Below, piece by piece: positions 55,955 to 63,913 of a stretch of DNA of 64,000 nt; position 1 is the stretch's first letter, and each line of letters starts with the position of its first letter. Source of the DNA: an uncultured Sulfitobacter sp. (lineage in GTDB: Bacteria; Pseudomonadota; Alphaproteobacteria; Rhodobacterales; Rhodobacteraceae); assembly GCF_947500075.1 (NCBI RefSeq), contig NZ_CANMQS010000002.1, forward strand, positions 124,001-188,000, read 5' to 3'. Made by a program: the position numbers and the translations under genes. Under the pieces are notes generated by a model. It worked only from the letters and a program-made list of their open reading frames with translations, made no database searches and was not told the origin of the DNA.

Positions 55955-56959
55955 CTACCGCATCCAGAACCCATTCGACTTGATCCGGTTCCGAATGGCC
56001 TGCTCCTTGCGCGGCAGGTTGTCCTGATCAAACAGTGCCCGCACCTTCCGACCACGCCCCTGATAGATCATCCGCTTGATCGCATCATACCCCTTCAGCA
56101 CTTTCTTGAGCTTGTTGGGGGCCGTCACCTCTTCCAGCACCTGTACGGCCAGATCGTTTTCGCGGGCATAGAGCAGCGGCAGCAGGCGGTAGTGGCAGGA
56201 CACTGTGCCATCCAGCAGGCCCTCGGGCAGGGTGTCACGGCCGCCACCCAGCGCATGGATCACCAGCGGCAGGGCCACCTGATCCAGCCATGGATCGAAC
56301 GACTGACAACACAGCTCGACAGGGGGATCGTTGCGGATGGCCAGCGCGTATTGCTCAAAGAGCTGTCCAAAGGCATGCGGGCATTTGTAAAAGAAATACC
56401 CTGCGTTGAAATACAGATATCGCCGCCAGTATTCGTCCGGCTGGCTCAGATCGAGGCTGCTTTCAAAGTCCAGGTCGAACTTGTCGTAAAGCGATTTCCA
56501 AAGGCCCGTGTAGCCGGGGCCGTAGATTTGAGGCTCCGGCCATGTGCCTTCCCGGCGCAGCGACGCGGAGGGGCGGTCGAAATCAAAAGGCACGCGGCTC
56601 AGGTCGCACGTGATCAGCGTATCGGTGTCAAAGAAGACAAACGGCTCCCCTTCGGGCAGGGCGCGCAGCATTTCGATTTTGTTGCCATAGGGATAGGCGC
56701 TGCCGAAATGTCTGCTCTCAAACGGGATGATCTCTGCCCCGAAGTCGGCAAGCGCATCGCGCACGTCAGCACTGCGCATGCTGGGGTCCTTGTCCCACTT
56801 GGGTCCGGGTTGCGGTTCCGCGATGATCAGGCGGCCTTTTAAACCGGGGCTTCTTGCCCGCAGCGAAGCGGCAAAGATCAAGGCCTCATAGGCCAGCCGG
56901 CCATGCTGTCCCACAACGACGACGTTGAATGTTTGCGGTGCGCGCGCCTTGCGTGCCAT
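55955..56959 (-). CDS. Glycosyltransferase-like protein with DxD motif
   Basis: A 334-residue protein with a Rossmann-like N-terminus (TFNVVVVGQHGRLAYEALIF) and the motif EPFVFFDTDTLITCD (DTD at about 112-114), the metal/nucleotide-sugar DxD of GT-A glycosyltransferases. Later, RYLYFNAGYFFYKCPHAFG and SFDPWLDQVALPLVI resemble GT8-type enzymes. No signal peptide or membrane span. Donor and acceptor are unknown. It stands alone, 86 bp from the preceding DUF3137-like gene. Confidence 0.75.
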   Translation of the reverse strand: MARKARAPQTFNVVVVGQHGRLAYEALIFAASLRARSPGLKGRLIIAEPQPGPKWDKDPSMRSADVRDALADFGAEIIPFESRHFGSAYPYGNKIEMLRALPEGEPFVFFDTDTLITCDLSRVPFDFDRPSASLRREGTWPEPQIYGPGYTGLWKSLYDKFDLDFESSLDLSQPDEYWRRYLYFNAGYFFYKCPHAFGQLFEQYALAIRNDPPVELCCQSFDPWLDQVALPLVIHALGGGRDTLPEGLLDGTVSCHYRLLPLLYARENDLAVQVLEEVTAPNKLKKVLKGYDAIKRMIYQGRGRKVRALFDQDNLPRKEQAIRNRIKSNGFWMR

Positions 56960-57049
56960 ACTCGATCTGCCTTTGGTCTTTTGCGGCCACTATAGGCGTT
57001 CGATCAGATTGGCAAAAGCGGCATTTGGGCCGTGCGGTGGGGGTGAGAC

Positions 57050-57763
57050 ATGCTGGATATCTTTTTCGCAATGGTGGCAGCGGGCATGAATGGCGCGCAG
57101 AATGATCAGGCTGCGGCCGCACCGGTGGCCGATCCCCCTGCCGCCGTGGCCGCAGAACCGCAGGCCGACAGCAGCGCGACCGTGACAATTGGTGAAGGCA
57201 GCGTCGTGATCGGAGAGAATGTTGTTGTCCAGGGCGCGACCGCCGCGACCCTTGCACCCGCGCCGGCACCCGCCGCGACCCCTGCACCCACCGCGACGCC
57301 CGCGCCAGCCGCTACCGCCGCACCTGCCGCCACTGCCTTACCAGCCGCAACCCCCTTCAACATGGCCGTGGTGCCCGCAGGATTGATGGCCGAAGACCAG
57401 ACCCCCAGCGGCAAATTCACCACCGCGACAGAGATCAAACCGATCCTGAACGCGACCCGTGGCAACTGGGTTGCGGTGCGTGAATATGATGGCAAGGACT
57501 GGCTCTATGTCACGCATCTGTGGAGCTGGCGCTGCGGGCTGGCGGCGATGGCGATATCGGTCAATGATGAGCCGATGCAGAACTGGCCGCTGCCGCCCTG
57601 CCACATGAAGTATACGACCCCCAATGCGATCCTCGAAGACGATGGCATTCCGGCGCTGACCTTGCAGCTGGGTGGGGTGCAGACGATCACCATTCAGGTG
57701 GTCTATGACGATCTGACGATGGACATCGCCCGCTTTGCGCGTGGTGATGTGCTGATCCCCTGA
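57050..57763 (+). CDS. Alanine/proline-rich protein of unknown function
   Basis: A 237-residue protein. After a short hydrophobic N-terminus (MLDIFFAMVAAGMNG) comes an Ala/Pro/Thr-rich linker (about 65-100, APAPAPAATPAPTATPAPAA) preceded by a short strand-rich segment (ATVTIGEGSVVIGENVVVQG) recalling left-handed beta-helix or hexapeptide repeats. The C-terminal domain (about 115-237) is globular, with WLYVTHLWSWRCGLAAMAIS and the pair of cysteines in CGLAAM and PPCHMK. No family recognised. It lies 21 bases before the Rieske oxygenase gene and may be cotranscribed with it. Confidence 0.7.
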   Translation: MLDIFFAMVAAGMNGAQNDQAAAAPVADPPAAVAAEPQADSSATVTIGEGSVVIGENVVVQGATAATLAPAPAPAATPAPTATPAPAATAAPAATALPAATPFNMAVVPAGLMAEDQTPSGKFTTATEIKPILNATRGNWVAVREYDGKDWLYVTHLWSWRCGLAAMAISVNDEPMQNWPLPPCHMKYTTPNAILEDDGIPALTLQLGGVQTITIQVVYDDLTMDIARFARGDVLIP

Positions 57764-57784
57764 TCCTTTCGAAAAGGCCCTGAA

Positions 57785-58825
57785 ATGTTTCTGAAAAACG
57801 CGTGGTATGTCGCGGCATGGGATCACGAGATCACCCGCGATCTGCAACAGGTTGTTGTGCTGGGTGAGAAGATCTGCGTCTTTCGCACCGAAGACGGTGC
57901 GCTGGTGGGGCTTGAGGATGCCTGTCCGCACCGCAAGCTGCCCTTGTCCAGAGGGCGCATCAGGGGCGACACCGTGGAATGCGGCTATCACGGGCTGACC
58001 TTTGACTGTGCCGGGCAATGTGTCTGGGCACCGGGTGCCGGGCGCATCCCGTCAAACGCGCGCGTCCATGCCTATCCAATGCACGAGAAATACGGGTTGG
58101 TATGGATCTGGATGGGCAACCCCGCGCTTGCCGATCCTTCCGAGATCTTTGAGATCGACCACTACGACGATCCCACATGGGGCATCAATCGCGGCGCTGC
58201 GATGGAGCTGGACTGCAATTACCTGCTGATGTGTGACAACCTGCTGGATCCAACCCATGTGGCCTGGGTCCATGAAAGCAGTTTCGGGCAAAGTGCCACG
58301 CGAGACACCCCGCTGCGCGTGACCAAGACCGACGATGGTGTGATCGTGCACCGCTGGATGATGGATGTGGAACCTGCCCCTTTCTACAAGAAAGTGGTGG
58401 CCTTTGAGGGCAATTGTGACCGGCTCCAGCATTACGAGGTGCGCTACCCCTCCCATGCGTTGGTGAAGGCGGTTTTTACGCCTGCGGGGACGGGGGGACC
58501 GGAGGGGCCGCTGCATGAGGACGTGTTCATCATGGACAGCTATAACTTCATGACACCCACCACCGAAGGCACCACGCGGTACTATTGGTTCCAGCTGCGC
58601 AACATCCGGCCTGACGATGCAGCGCTGTCCCAACTGATGACCGACGATGTGCAGCATGCGTTTGAAGAAGACCGCGCCGTGCTGAACGAAGTGCAGGTCG
58701 GCATGCGGGAGAAGACCAGCCCACACATCGATCTGCCCATTGACGGCGGTCAGCTGCGCTTCCGGCGTCAGTTACAGGCGATGATCAATGAGGAACGCGA
58801 GGTTGACCGCCAGATGGCGGAATAG
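57785..58825 (+). CDS. Rieske aromatic ring-hydroxylating oxygenase (VanA-like)
   Basis: A 346-residue oxygenase alpha subunit. The Rieske [2Fe-2S] site is CPH (47-49) and CGYH (66-69). The mononuclear iron site lies in CDNLLDPTHVAWVHE (about 152-166), and the C-terminal Asp ligand is in the RPDDA region. Size and the N-terminus (MFLKNAWYVAAW) resemble VanA-type O-demethylases and related one-component oxygenases, rather than large ring-dihydroxylating enzymes. A reductase partner is not adjacent. The substrate is unknown; vanillate demethylase is one option. Confidence 0.88.
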   Translation: MFLKNAWYVAAWDHEITRDLQQVVVLGEKICVFRTEDGALVGLEDACPHRKLPLSRGRIRGDTVECGYHGLTFDCAGQCVWAPGAGRIPSNARVHAYPMHEKYGLVWIWMGNPALADPSEIFEIDHYDDPTWGINRGAAMELDCNYLLMCDNLLDPTHVAWVHESSFGQSATRDTPLRVTKTDDGVIVHRWMMDVEPAPFYKKVVAFEGNCDRLQHYEVRYPSHALVKAVFTPAGTGGPEGPLHEDVFIMDSYNFMTPTTEGTTRYYWFQLRNIRPDDAALSQLMTDDVQHAFEEDRAVLNEVQVGMREKTSPHIDLPIDGGQLRFRRQLQAMINEEREVDRQMAE

Positions 58826-58917
58826 AGCGTTACGGCAGAGCGCAAGAGGGGCAAAGCCAGCCCCGGCGTGAGGTGGATTGGGATGGCATTTGCATGCCGG
58901 GGGGGCAGCACCCTCAG

Positions 58918-59007
58918 CATCCGACAAGAGCACGATTACGCCACCTTCCCAAGGGATGCGCGAAACGCATGTGTCGACAGCGCAATTGAAGGTGGGGCTA
59001 TCGGATG
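58918..59007. other. Nested three-tier inverted repeat between convergent genes
   Basis: Within a 226 bp gap, CATCCGA pairs with TCGGATG (58918-58924 with 59001-59007), CCACCTT with AAGGTGG (58941-58947 with 58989-58995), and ATGCG with CGCAT around a CGAAA loop (58956-58960 with 58966-58970). The nesting is consistent and symmetrical. It lies at the 3' end of both the Rieske gene and the HExxH gene, so a terminator or processing structure is possible. No T-run follows. Confidence 0.5.
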
Positions 59008-59051
59008 ACGGCGTTTTAGGGGGGTGCAAGGCGACGTTCAGGTCAGACGGC

Positions 59052-60089
59052 TCAGCGTGCAGCGATGGCTCTTGCAGTATCGTTCAGAACGTTCTGGCCC
59101 AGATCCGTCATCTTGGCATGCTCATCAATCACGGCTTTGCAATCGTGATAGGCGGACAGCGAGCGTTGCTGGATAGAGGTGCAATAGGCACCGACCGTGT
59201 CGGTCTCGGCTCCCAGACCCAACGTCGGCAGGGCGGCCAGGACCGCGTCCATCGCCACCGTTTCCCGCGCGGAGACATAGCATGCGTGGTAGATCCCGTC
59301 GATCGGGCGCAGTGTTTCGCGCAGTGGGGACCGGAACCGCTCTGACGGATCGTTGGTCACCAATTCGCCGTCAGAGGCGAGGCCAAACAGGAAGTTATGC
59401 GAATATTCATGCGCGATCCGGGGCAGGTAGTCCCACCAATGATCATGGGCCTGCGCGTTCAGCGCCATCGCACCCCAAAGCGCGAAAGACGAGGCGCCGC
59501 CGAAGCTCAACTTTGCGTCAGGGCCGGGTTTGGCGAAAATGATCTCGGTCGTCAGCGCGGTCAATTCGCCGTAAAAGTCGGGCAGGGCGCGTTCGATGCA
59601 GGTCAGGGCGCGGCCCAGCACCTCTGTGGCATCCTTGAACTCGGCCGCGTCCAGCGGCAGCAGTGCCATGCTGTTTTCCGGCTCCAGATCGAACCAGCGC
59701 AGCAGGCAATCCACATCAACCGCATCGTAGTGTTCTGCACTCAGCGTCTTGATCGCAAGCCCGCTGTTGCCCTGCGCTCCCGCTGTCACGCGATCCGCCA
59801 GACGCTGGGCGCGGGCCATGTATTCCTCTGACGTGGCGCTGTCTGGGTTGTGGTGCACGGCAGAGGCAAGATCAAAGTAGAGCCCGAAATCGGTGGGGCG
59901 CGCCTGCCATGCGTCAAGCGTTGCCGCGTCGATGCTCAGGCACGGGTAGCTTTCCGCCAACCAGCCAAAGCTGGACGTCAGGCGATCCCGGACCGTTTTG
60001 TCCACCGCCTGCGCCGCTTTTGCCGAGGGCAAAAAAAAGTCGCCAGCGCTGCGGGCAGCGCCGACGGTTTGTTGTTCGATATCAGCCAT
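59052..60089 (-). CDS. HExxH-motif protein, probable peptide-modifying enzyme (alpha-ketoglutarate/HExxH type)
   Basis: A 345-residue protein with HEYSH at residues 227-231 (IAHEYSHNFLFGL). About 37 residues later, ETLRPIDGIYHACYVSARE supplies a likely third ligand (His268). The segment SPLRETLRPIDGIYHACYVS matches the conserved R-P-(I/L)-x-G-(I/L)-x-H-x-x-Y stretch I recall from the HExxH family found in peptide natural product clusters, some members of which are alpha-ketoglutarate-dependent peptide beta-hydroxylases. There is no signal peptide. It begins 15 bases after the repeat-peptide gene. A metalloprotease is the alternative reading. The substrate is inferred to be that peptide. Confidence 0.75.
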   Translation of the reverse strand: MADIEQQTVGAARSAGDFFLPSAKAAQAVDKTVRDRLTSSFGWLAESYPCLSIDAATLDAWQARPTDFGLYFDLASAVHHNPDSATSEEYMARAQRLADRVTAGAQGNSGLAIKTLSAEHYDAVDVDCLLRWFDLEPENSMALLPLDAAEFKDATEVLGRALTCIERALPDFYGELTALTTEIIFAKPGPDAKLSFGGASSFALWGAMALNAQAHDHWWDYLPRIAHEYSHNFLFGLASDGELVTNDPSERFRSPLRETLRPIDGIYHACYVSARETVAMDAVLAALPTLGLGAETDTVGAYCTSIQQRSLSAYHDCKAVIDEHAKMTDLGQNVLNDTARAIAAR

Positions 60090-60104
60090 ATCTCTGTGGC
60101 TCTA

Positions 60105-60269
60105 TCAGCCGGGCTTCTGCTCGCCAACTTTTGTCGCAATCGGCAGGAACTTCATCGCACCGTAAGGTGCCAGAATGGAAGCGGTCCCGGTCTTGCCGGT
60201 GTCGCCGACTTTTGTGGCGAGTGGCAGAAATTTCAGTGCGCCATATGGCGCCAAAACAGTATGTTTCAT
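60105..60269 (-). CDS. Small repeat peptide, probable RiPP precursor
   Basis: A 54-residue peptide (start ATG 60269) with AAGGGG nine bases upstream. It contains two copies of LAPYGAxKFLPxATKVG (residues 6-22 and 33-49), separated by DTGKTGTASI and followed by EQKPG. Comparing the 17 aligned codons, 4 are identical, 11 differ only synonymously and 2 give conservative changes (Leu/Met, Leu/Ile). The DNA has drifted while the peptide is held fixed. There is no long leader or signal peptide, and each repeat ends in T-K-V-G then D or E. It sits between the ATP-grasp and HExxH genes. Two in-frame ATGs upstream (60329, 60299) would add 20 or 10 residues but have poor ribosome sites. Confidence 0.8.
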   Translation of the reverse strand: MKHTVLAPYGALKFLPLATKVGDTGKTGTASILAPYGAMKFLPIATKVGEQKPG

Positions 60270-60340
60270 AGCTATTAACCCCTTTTTCAAAAACACCATC
60301 AGCCTACGCGGCCCTTTGGCCTCGATCAACGAAAAACGTG

Positions 60341-62197
60341 TTATGTTGAATTTGGGCGTTCAATTCCGTCGATAATAATCCCAATCAGGGCATCAATACG
60401 GTCTCGTGGCAAGAATTTGTCACGATCCCGAAACGACACGAGAGAATCATTCACCTGCCGGGCGGAGGTGACGTGAAGCATTGGACGCCCCCGTTCGAGC
60501 AGTTCATCGTCCTGCACAACCACAATCAGCGCCCCTGTCTGCGTGTCCGAAAGTGCGGCGGTGATCCGCTCCACCAAGGTGCCCCCGTCCCGGTACCTGA
60601 TCAGGTCTCCATCCGCGCCGAGTGTCTGATCATGCGCCGTCAACACGGCGGCGGCACCCTCTTGTGCCAAGTGCTGCTGATGCAGGCGGGCTTTTTCCAT
60701 TGCGGCGTCATCGCCCACGTAGACATGCACCGGCACGGCCCCTTTTTCCGCACCAAAGAGGGCGTCAACATAAGCCTTCGCGCTGTTGTGCCCGATTTGT
60801 GGCATGGAGTTCACTTCGGTGATGCAGGCCCCCGTCTCAAACCAGGGGCGGCTGGGATCGGTTGAGATCAGATCAAGCCCCATGCTTTCAAGCCGGAACA
60901 TCCGGGAAATGCGTTCGGCCAGCTTGATGTTTTCGGGGTGCACCTTGTCCGTGATGGTTTCATTGTGCCCACCTTCGTCAAGGGTGTTGTTGCGCCGAAG
61001 GTATGCAATCTGATCGGCCGCAGGGATGGCGTGCAGCGCCAGCCCCTGATCTGCCAGACAATCGAACGCCAGATCATCGAGGGGGAAAGGTTTCTCCGCC
61101 TTGTAGGCGACTTTTCTGGCCCGTTTGACCTGCGCCTCTTCGACCAGTTGCGCCACGGTCTTGGTTCCGTCACCGACAACTGCTTTGGGATGGCGGGTAA
61201 AGCCGAAGACGTATCTGTTGCGGAAGGTGACAAGCCGGTGGCAATGACCGGGAATGCGCTGCTCGACCATGACGAAATTGGTGAACTCTCGGGCGGCTTC
61301 AAACGCGACTTTCATGTGATCGTCGTCCATGACGTCCACGCTCACCCCTTTGTTGCCATCCTGGTTTTCCGGCTTGACGACCACCGGATATCCCAGCTGC
61401 GCGGCAAAGGCGCAGGCGTGATCCAGCCGGGTTACCAGTCTCGAATGCGCTGTGGGCACGCCGTTTTGTTGCAGCCACTTGCTGGTGGTCCATTTGTCTT
61501 TTGCAGACCTTGCGCCAATGGCCGCGTCGCCCTGCGTCATGCTGCGTTCCACAAGCACGGCATGGGAACCGGTGCCAAGCTGGTAGACCGATCTGCCGAC
61601 ATGTTCGATCTGAATGCCCCGCTCAAAGGCCGCCTTGAGCAGGTGGATGCAGTTTGGGCCGCTCCCGCATTCCCACCGGATGACATCCACGACATCCTTC
61701 TCCAAGGCGTCTGCCCTGGACCTGACGTCTTCGACCACGTTGGCAGTGGTGGCCAGATCGCGGATCAGGCTGTAGGCGGCACCATAGGCCAGCCGGTAAA
61801 CCCGCGCGGGGATATGTTCCGTCACCGGGATGGTCAGGATGACGGTGGGCGCGCCGCGGGCTTCGGGTTGGGAAAGGGCGACGATCCTCTCCCGATCAAA
61901 GGACGGCAGGCCTGCATCCACAAGAAGCTGTCGGGCCAGGACACACACCGCTTGAATGCACTGCGCCTGCACGGGCGCAAGTGTGACGGAAGGCCGTCTG
62001 CGGGGGGCTGTCATCTCTTCGGGTTCCATCGCCATCATATCGGTCAGGAACTGCCGCATCAGGTCCGGGTTGAACCGTTCCAGCGGTGGCAGATCGAACT
62101 GCGCTGTCCGCCGGAGTTGCCTGCTGCCGTCGGCATAACGGTACAGGACCGTCCCGATCTGGATGTGGTCTTCGATGTCCAAAGTCCGTGTTCCCAT
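60341..62197 (-). CDS. Cyanophycin-synthetase-like ATP-grasp ligase without the Mur-ligase domain
   Basis: A protein of about 618 residues. An N-terminal region (1-200, with ARVYRLAYGAAYSLI) is followed by an ATP-grasp domain at about 235-470: KWTTSKWLQQNGVPTAHSRL, GYPVVVKPENQDGNKGVSVD, GHCHRLVTFRNRYVFGFTRH and EVNSMPQIGHNSAK. These match the ATP-grasp half of cyanophycin synthetase (CphA1). CphA1 has a Mur-ligase-like C-terminal domain of about 350 residues; here only 130 unrelated residues remain. It probably forms amide bonds on a carboxylate of the adjacent peptide. It is the first of three same-strand genes. The start is uncertain (ATG 62197 or GTG 62203). Confidence 0.82.
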   Translation of the reverse strand: MGTRTLDIEDHIQIGTVLYRYADGSRQLRRTAQFDLPPLERFNPDLMRQFLTDMMAMEPEEMTAPRRRPSVTLAPVQAQCIQAVCVLARQLLVDAGLPSFDRERIVALSQPEARGAPTVILTIPVTEHIPARVYRLAYGAAYSLIRDLATTANVVEDVRSRADALEKDVVDVIRWECGSGPNCIHLLKAAFERGIQIEHVGRSVYQLGTGSHAVLVERSMTQGDAAIGARSAKDKWTTSKWLQQNGVPTAHSRLVTRLDHACAFAAQLGYPVVVKPENQDGNKGVSVDVMDDDHMKVAFEAAREFTNFVMVEQRIPGHCHRLVTFRNRYVFGFTRHPKAVVGDGTKTVAQLVEEAQVKRARKVAYKAEKPFPLDDLAFDCLADQGLALHAIPAADQIAYLRRNNTLDEGGHNETITDKVHPENIKLAERISRMFRLESMGLDLISTDPSRPWFETGACITEVNSMPQIGHNSAKAYVDALFGAEKGAVPVHVYVGDDAAMEKARLHQQHLAQEGAAAVLTAHDQTLGADGDLIRYRDGGTLVERITAALSDTQTGALIVVVQDDELLERGRPMLHVTSARQVNDSLVSFRDRDKFLPRDRIDALIGIIIDGIERPNST

Positions 62198-62324
62198 TCC
62201 CACCCGCGTGAAGCCTTAGCCTAACGGGATGTTGGCCTTGCGTCTGCCCTCAAGTTGGGAATCGCTCTGCGCACCCACGACAGGCGGGCAGGGGGCGTGG
62301 GGTGAAAGCCGGAAGTGGGGCCGA

Positions 62325-62939
62325 TCAGGACTGCACGGTGAAATCTGCCGCGCGCCCTTCGTTCAGGACGACATCTGCGTTACGCATATCATTCCCCTCG
62401 GCCCGTGCGGTGGCGTCGGCGGGGGACAGGCCGTGATTGCGCCAGCGTTCCACAAGCCGCGCGTGCAGCGTGGCGCGCGGCACATCAAGGCGGACGGTCA
62501 GATCGAACAAGCCGTCAAGTTCCGACCAAGGGGCGCGGTTCAGCAGCAGGTAATTGCCTTCGATCAGCAAAACCCGCGTGTCCGCACTGACCGCAGCCCC
62601 ATCTGGCACCGTCTTGTCTGCCTCCCGGTCAAAGGTGGGATAGGTGATTGTGGTGTCTGACCTCAGACGACGCACCAGTGCTGCGAAAGCCGCAGCATCA
62701 AAGGTCTCAGGCGCGCCTTTGCGTTCCAGCAGGCCAAGAGGGATCAGTTCGGCATTATCAAGGTGAAACCCGTCCATCGGTACAACCGCCGCTGGAAGCC
62801 GCAGGCCCTGCGCAAGCGCTTCCGCGATGGTGGATTTGCCAGAGCCGGGAGGACCCGCAATCCCGATCAGGATCCGCGACTTTCCTTCGGCACAGCGTTC
62901 GATTTCCGAAAGGAGCTGGGCTTGCGTGACAAGGGGCAT
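62325..62939 (-). CDS. Uridine-kinase-like P-loop kinase
   Basis: A 204-residue P-loop kinase with Walker A GPPGSGKST (about residues 29-37), VPMDGFHLDNAEL near 52 and ALLIEGNYLLL-type VLLIEGNYLLLN near 121. It belongs to the uridine kinase/phosphoribulokinase-like group that often accompanies sugar uptake genes (FrcK-like). Its ATG immediately follows the fructokinase stop (zero-base gap), so the two are one unit. The substrate is uncertain: a sugar or nucleoside. Confidence 0.85.
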   Translation of the reverse strand: MPLVTQAQLLSEIERCAEGKSRILIGIAGPPGSGKSTIAEALAQGLRLPAAVVPMDGFHLDNAELIPLGLLERKGAPETFDAAAFAALVRRLRSDTTITYPTFDREADKTVPDGAAVSADTRVLLIEGNYLLLNRAPWSELDGLFDLTVRLDVPRATLHARLVERWRNHGLSPADATARAEGNDMRNADVVLNEGRAADFTVQS

Positions 62940-63881
62940 CTAGGTGTCGCTCCCGTTTAACTCATGTGCCCAGGGCGGATTGGCCCCGGCGCGGGACACG
63001 GTGATGGCAGCGACCTGCGCCCCAAGGGTCAGGGCATCGTGCATCTGCGCGGCAGTGATGTCAGCCCAGCGGTCTTTGCGCAGCCACCCCGCCTGCGACA
63101 GCGACGCCAGAACACCTGCGTTAAAGGTGTCGCCGGCCCCGACGGTATCGACGATCTGCGCGGGACGTGCGGGCACATGAACCTCTGTACCATTGCGCAG
63201 ATAAGCAGTTGCCCCTTGCGCGCCCTGCGTCAGGATGACGGTCCGCGCACCAAGGTCCAGCAACGCCCGCGATTTTTGCGGATGCGTGTCAGCGCCGGGA
63301 ACGATCCAGTCGAGGTCTTCGTCAGAGATTTTCACAATGTCCGCCTGCGCGATCATCCCCTCCAGCCGATCCCGGTAGCGGGTCGCATCAGCGATGAACC
63401 CCGGTCGGATGTTGGGATCCAGCATGACCAGACGGTCGGACCCTTCCTTTGCCAGCAAAGCCGCATAGGCGTCTGCACCGGGCTCACAAGCCAGGCTGAT
63501 CCCGCCGAAATAGAGCGCGGATACCTCTGGCTGAAGGGCCGGCAGGTCGGATGGGGTCAGCATGCGACCGGCAGAATTCTCATCCATGAAGGTATAGCGC
63601 GCCTGCCCGTCGGTCAGTTGCACAAAGGCAAGGGTCGTCGGCCGCGCGCTGTAGATGACATGCGCGGTATCCACCCCTGATTGCGTCAGGGCGGTGGTCA
63701 GTTGCTGGCCGAACATGTCCTGCGAAAGCCCGCTGAGAAGCCCGGCCGTTGCCCCCAGACGCCCCAGCGCGATGGCCGTGTTGAAGACCGCACCGCCACA
63801 ATGCGGCACAAAGCCCGAAGCGCCCGAAACCGTTGGTTCGGGGATCATGTCGATCAGCGCTTCGCCGCAGCATAGGATCAT
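62940..63881 (-). CDS. PfkB-family carbohydrate kinase, probable fructokinase
   Basis: A 313-residue sugar kinase. The N-terminus MILCCGEALIDMIPE and the first signature (CGGAVFNTAIALGRLGA, about 28-44) are present, as is the second PfkB signature (DTVGAGDTFNAGVLASL, about 244-260) with the catalytic Asp in GAGD. Specificity for fructose is inferred from similarity to bacterial FrkA and from the upstream gene fragment. It phosphorylates the sugar with ATP in the cytoplasm. It is followed directly by the P-loop kinase gene. Confidence 0.9.
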   Translation of the reverse strand: MILCCGEALIDMIPEPTVSGASGFVPHCGGAVFNTAIALGRLGATAGLLSGLSQDMFGQQLTTALTQSGVDTAHVIYSARPTTLAFVQLTDGQARYTFMDENSAGRMLTPSDLPALQPEVSALYFGGISLACEPGADAYAALLAKEGSDRLVMLDPNIRPGFIADATRYRDRLEGMIAQADIVKISDEDLDWIVPGADTHPQKSRALLDLGARTVILTQGAQGATAYLRNGTEVHVPARPAQIVDTVGAGDTFNAGVLASLSQAGWLRKDRWADITAAQMHDALTLGAQVAAITVSRAGANPPWAHELNGSDT

Positions 63882-63913
63882 GGGTGTCCCCCTCTTGACG
63901 CAGTAATCAGATC

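Noticed and set aside
59052-60089. Ordinary secreted metalloprotease
   Set aside because: There is no signal peptide and the downstream ligand segment fits the peptide-modifying HExxH group better; kept only as an alternative.
60105-60269. Random small ORF
   Set aside because: Codon-level conservation between its two repeats and a good ribosome site make chance very unlikely.
62325-63881. Kinase genes as part of the RiPP-like cluster
   Set aside because: They fit a sugar/polyol operon extending beyond the window, and a 121 bp gap separates them from the ATP-grasp gene.
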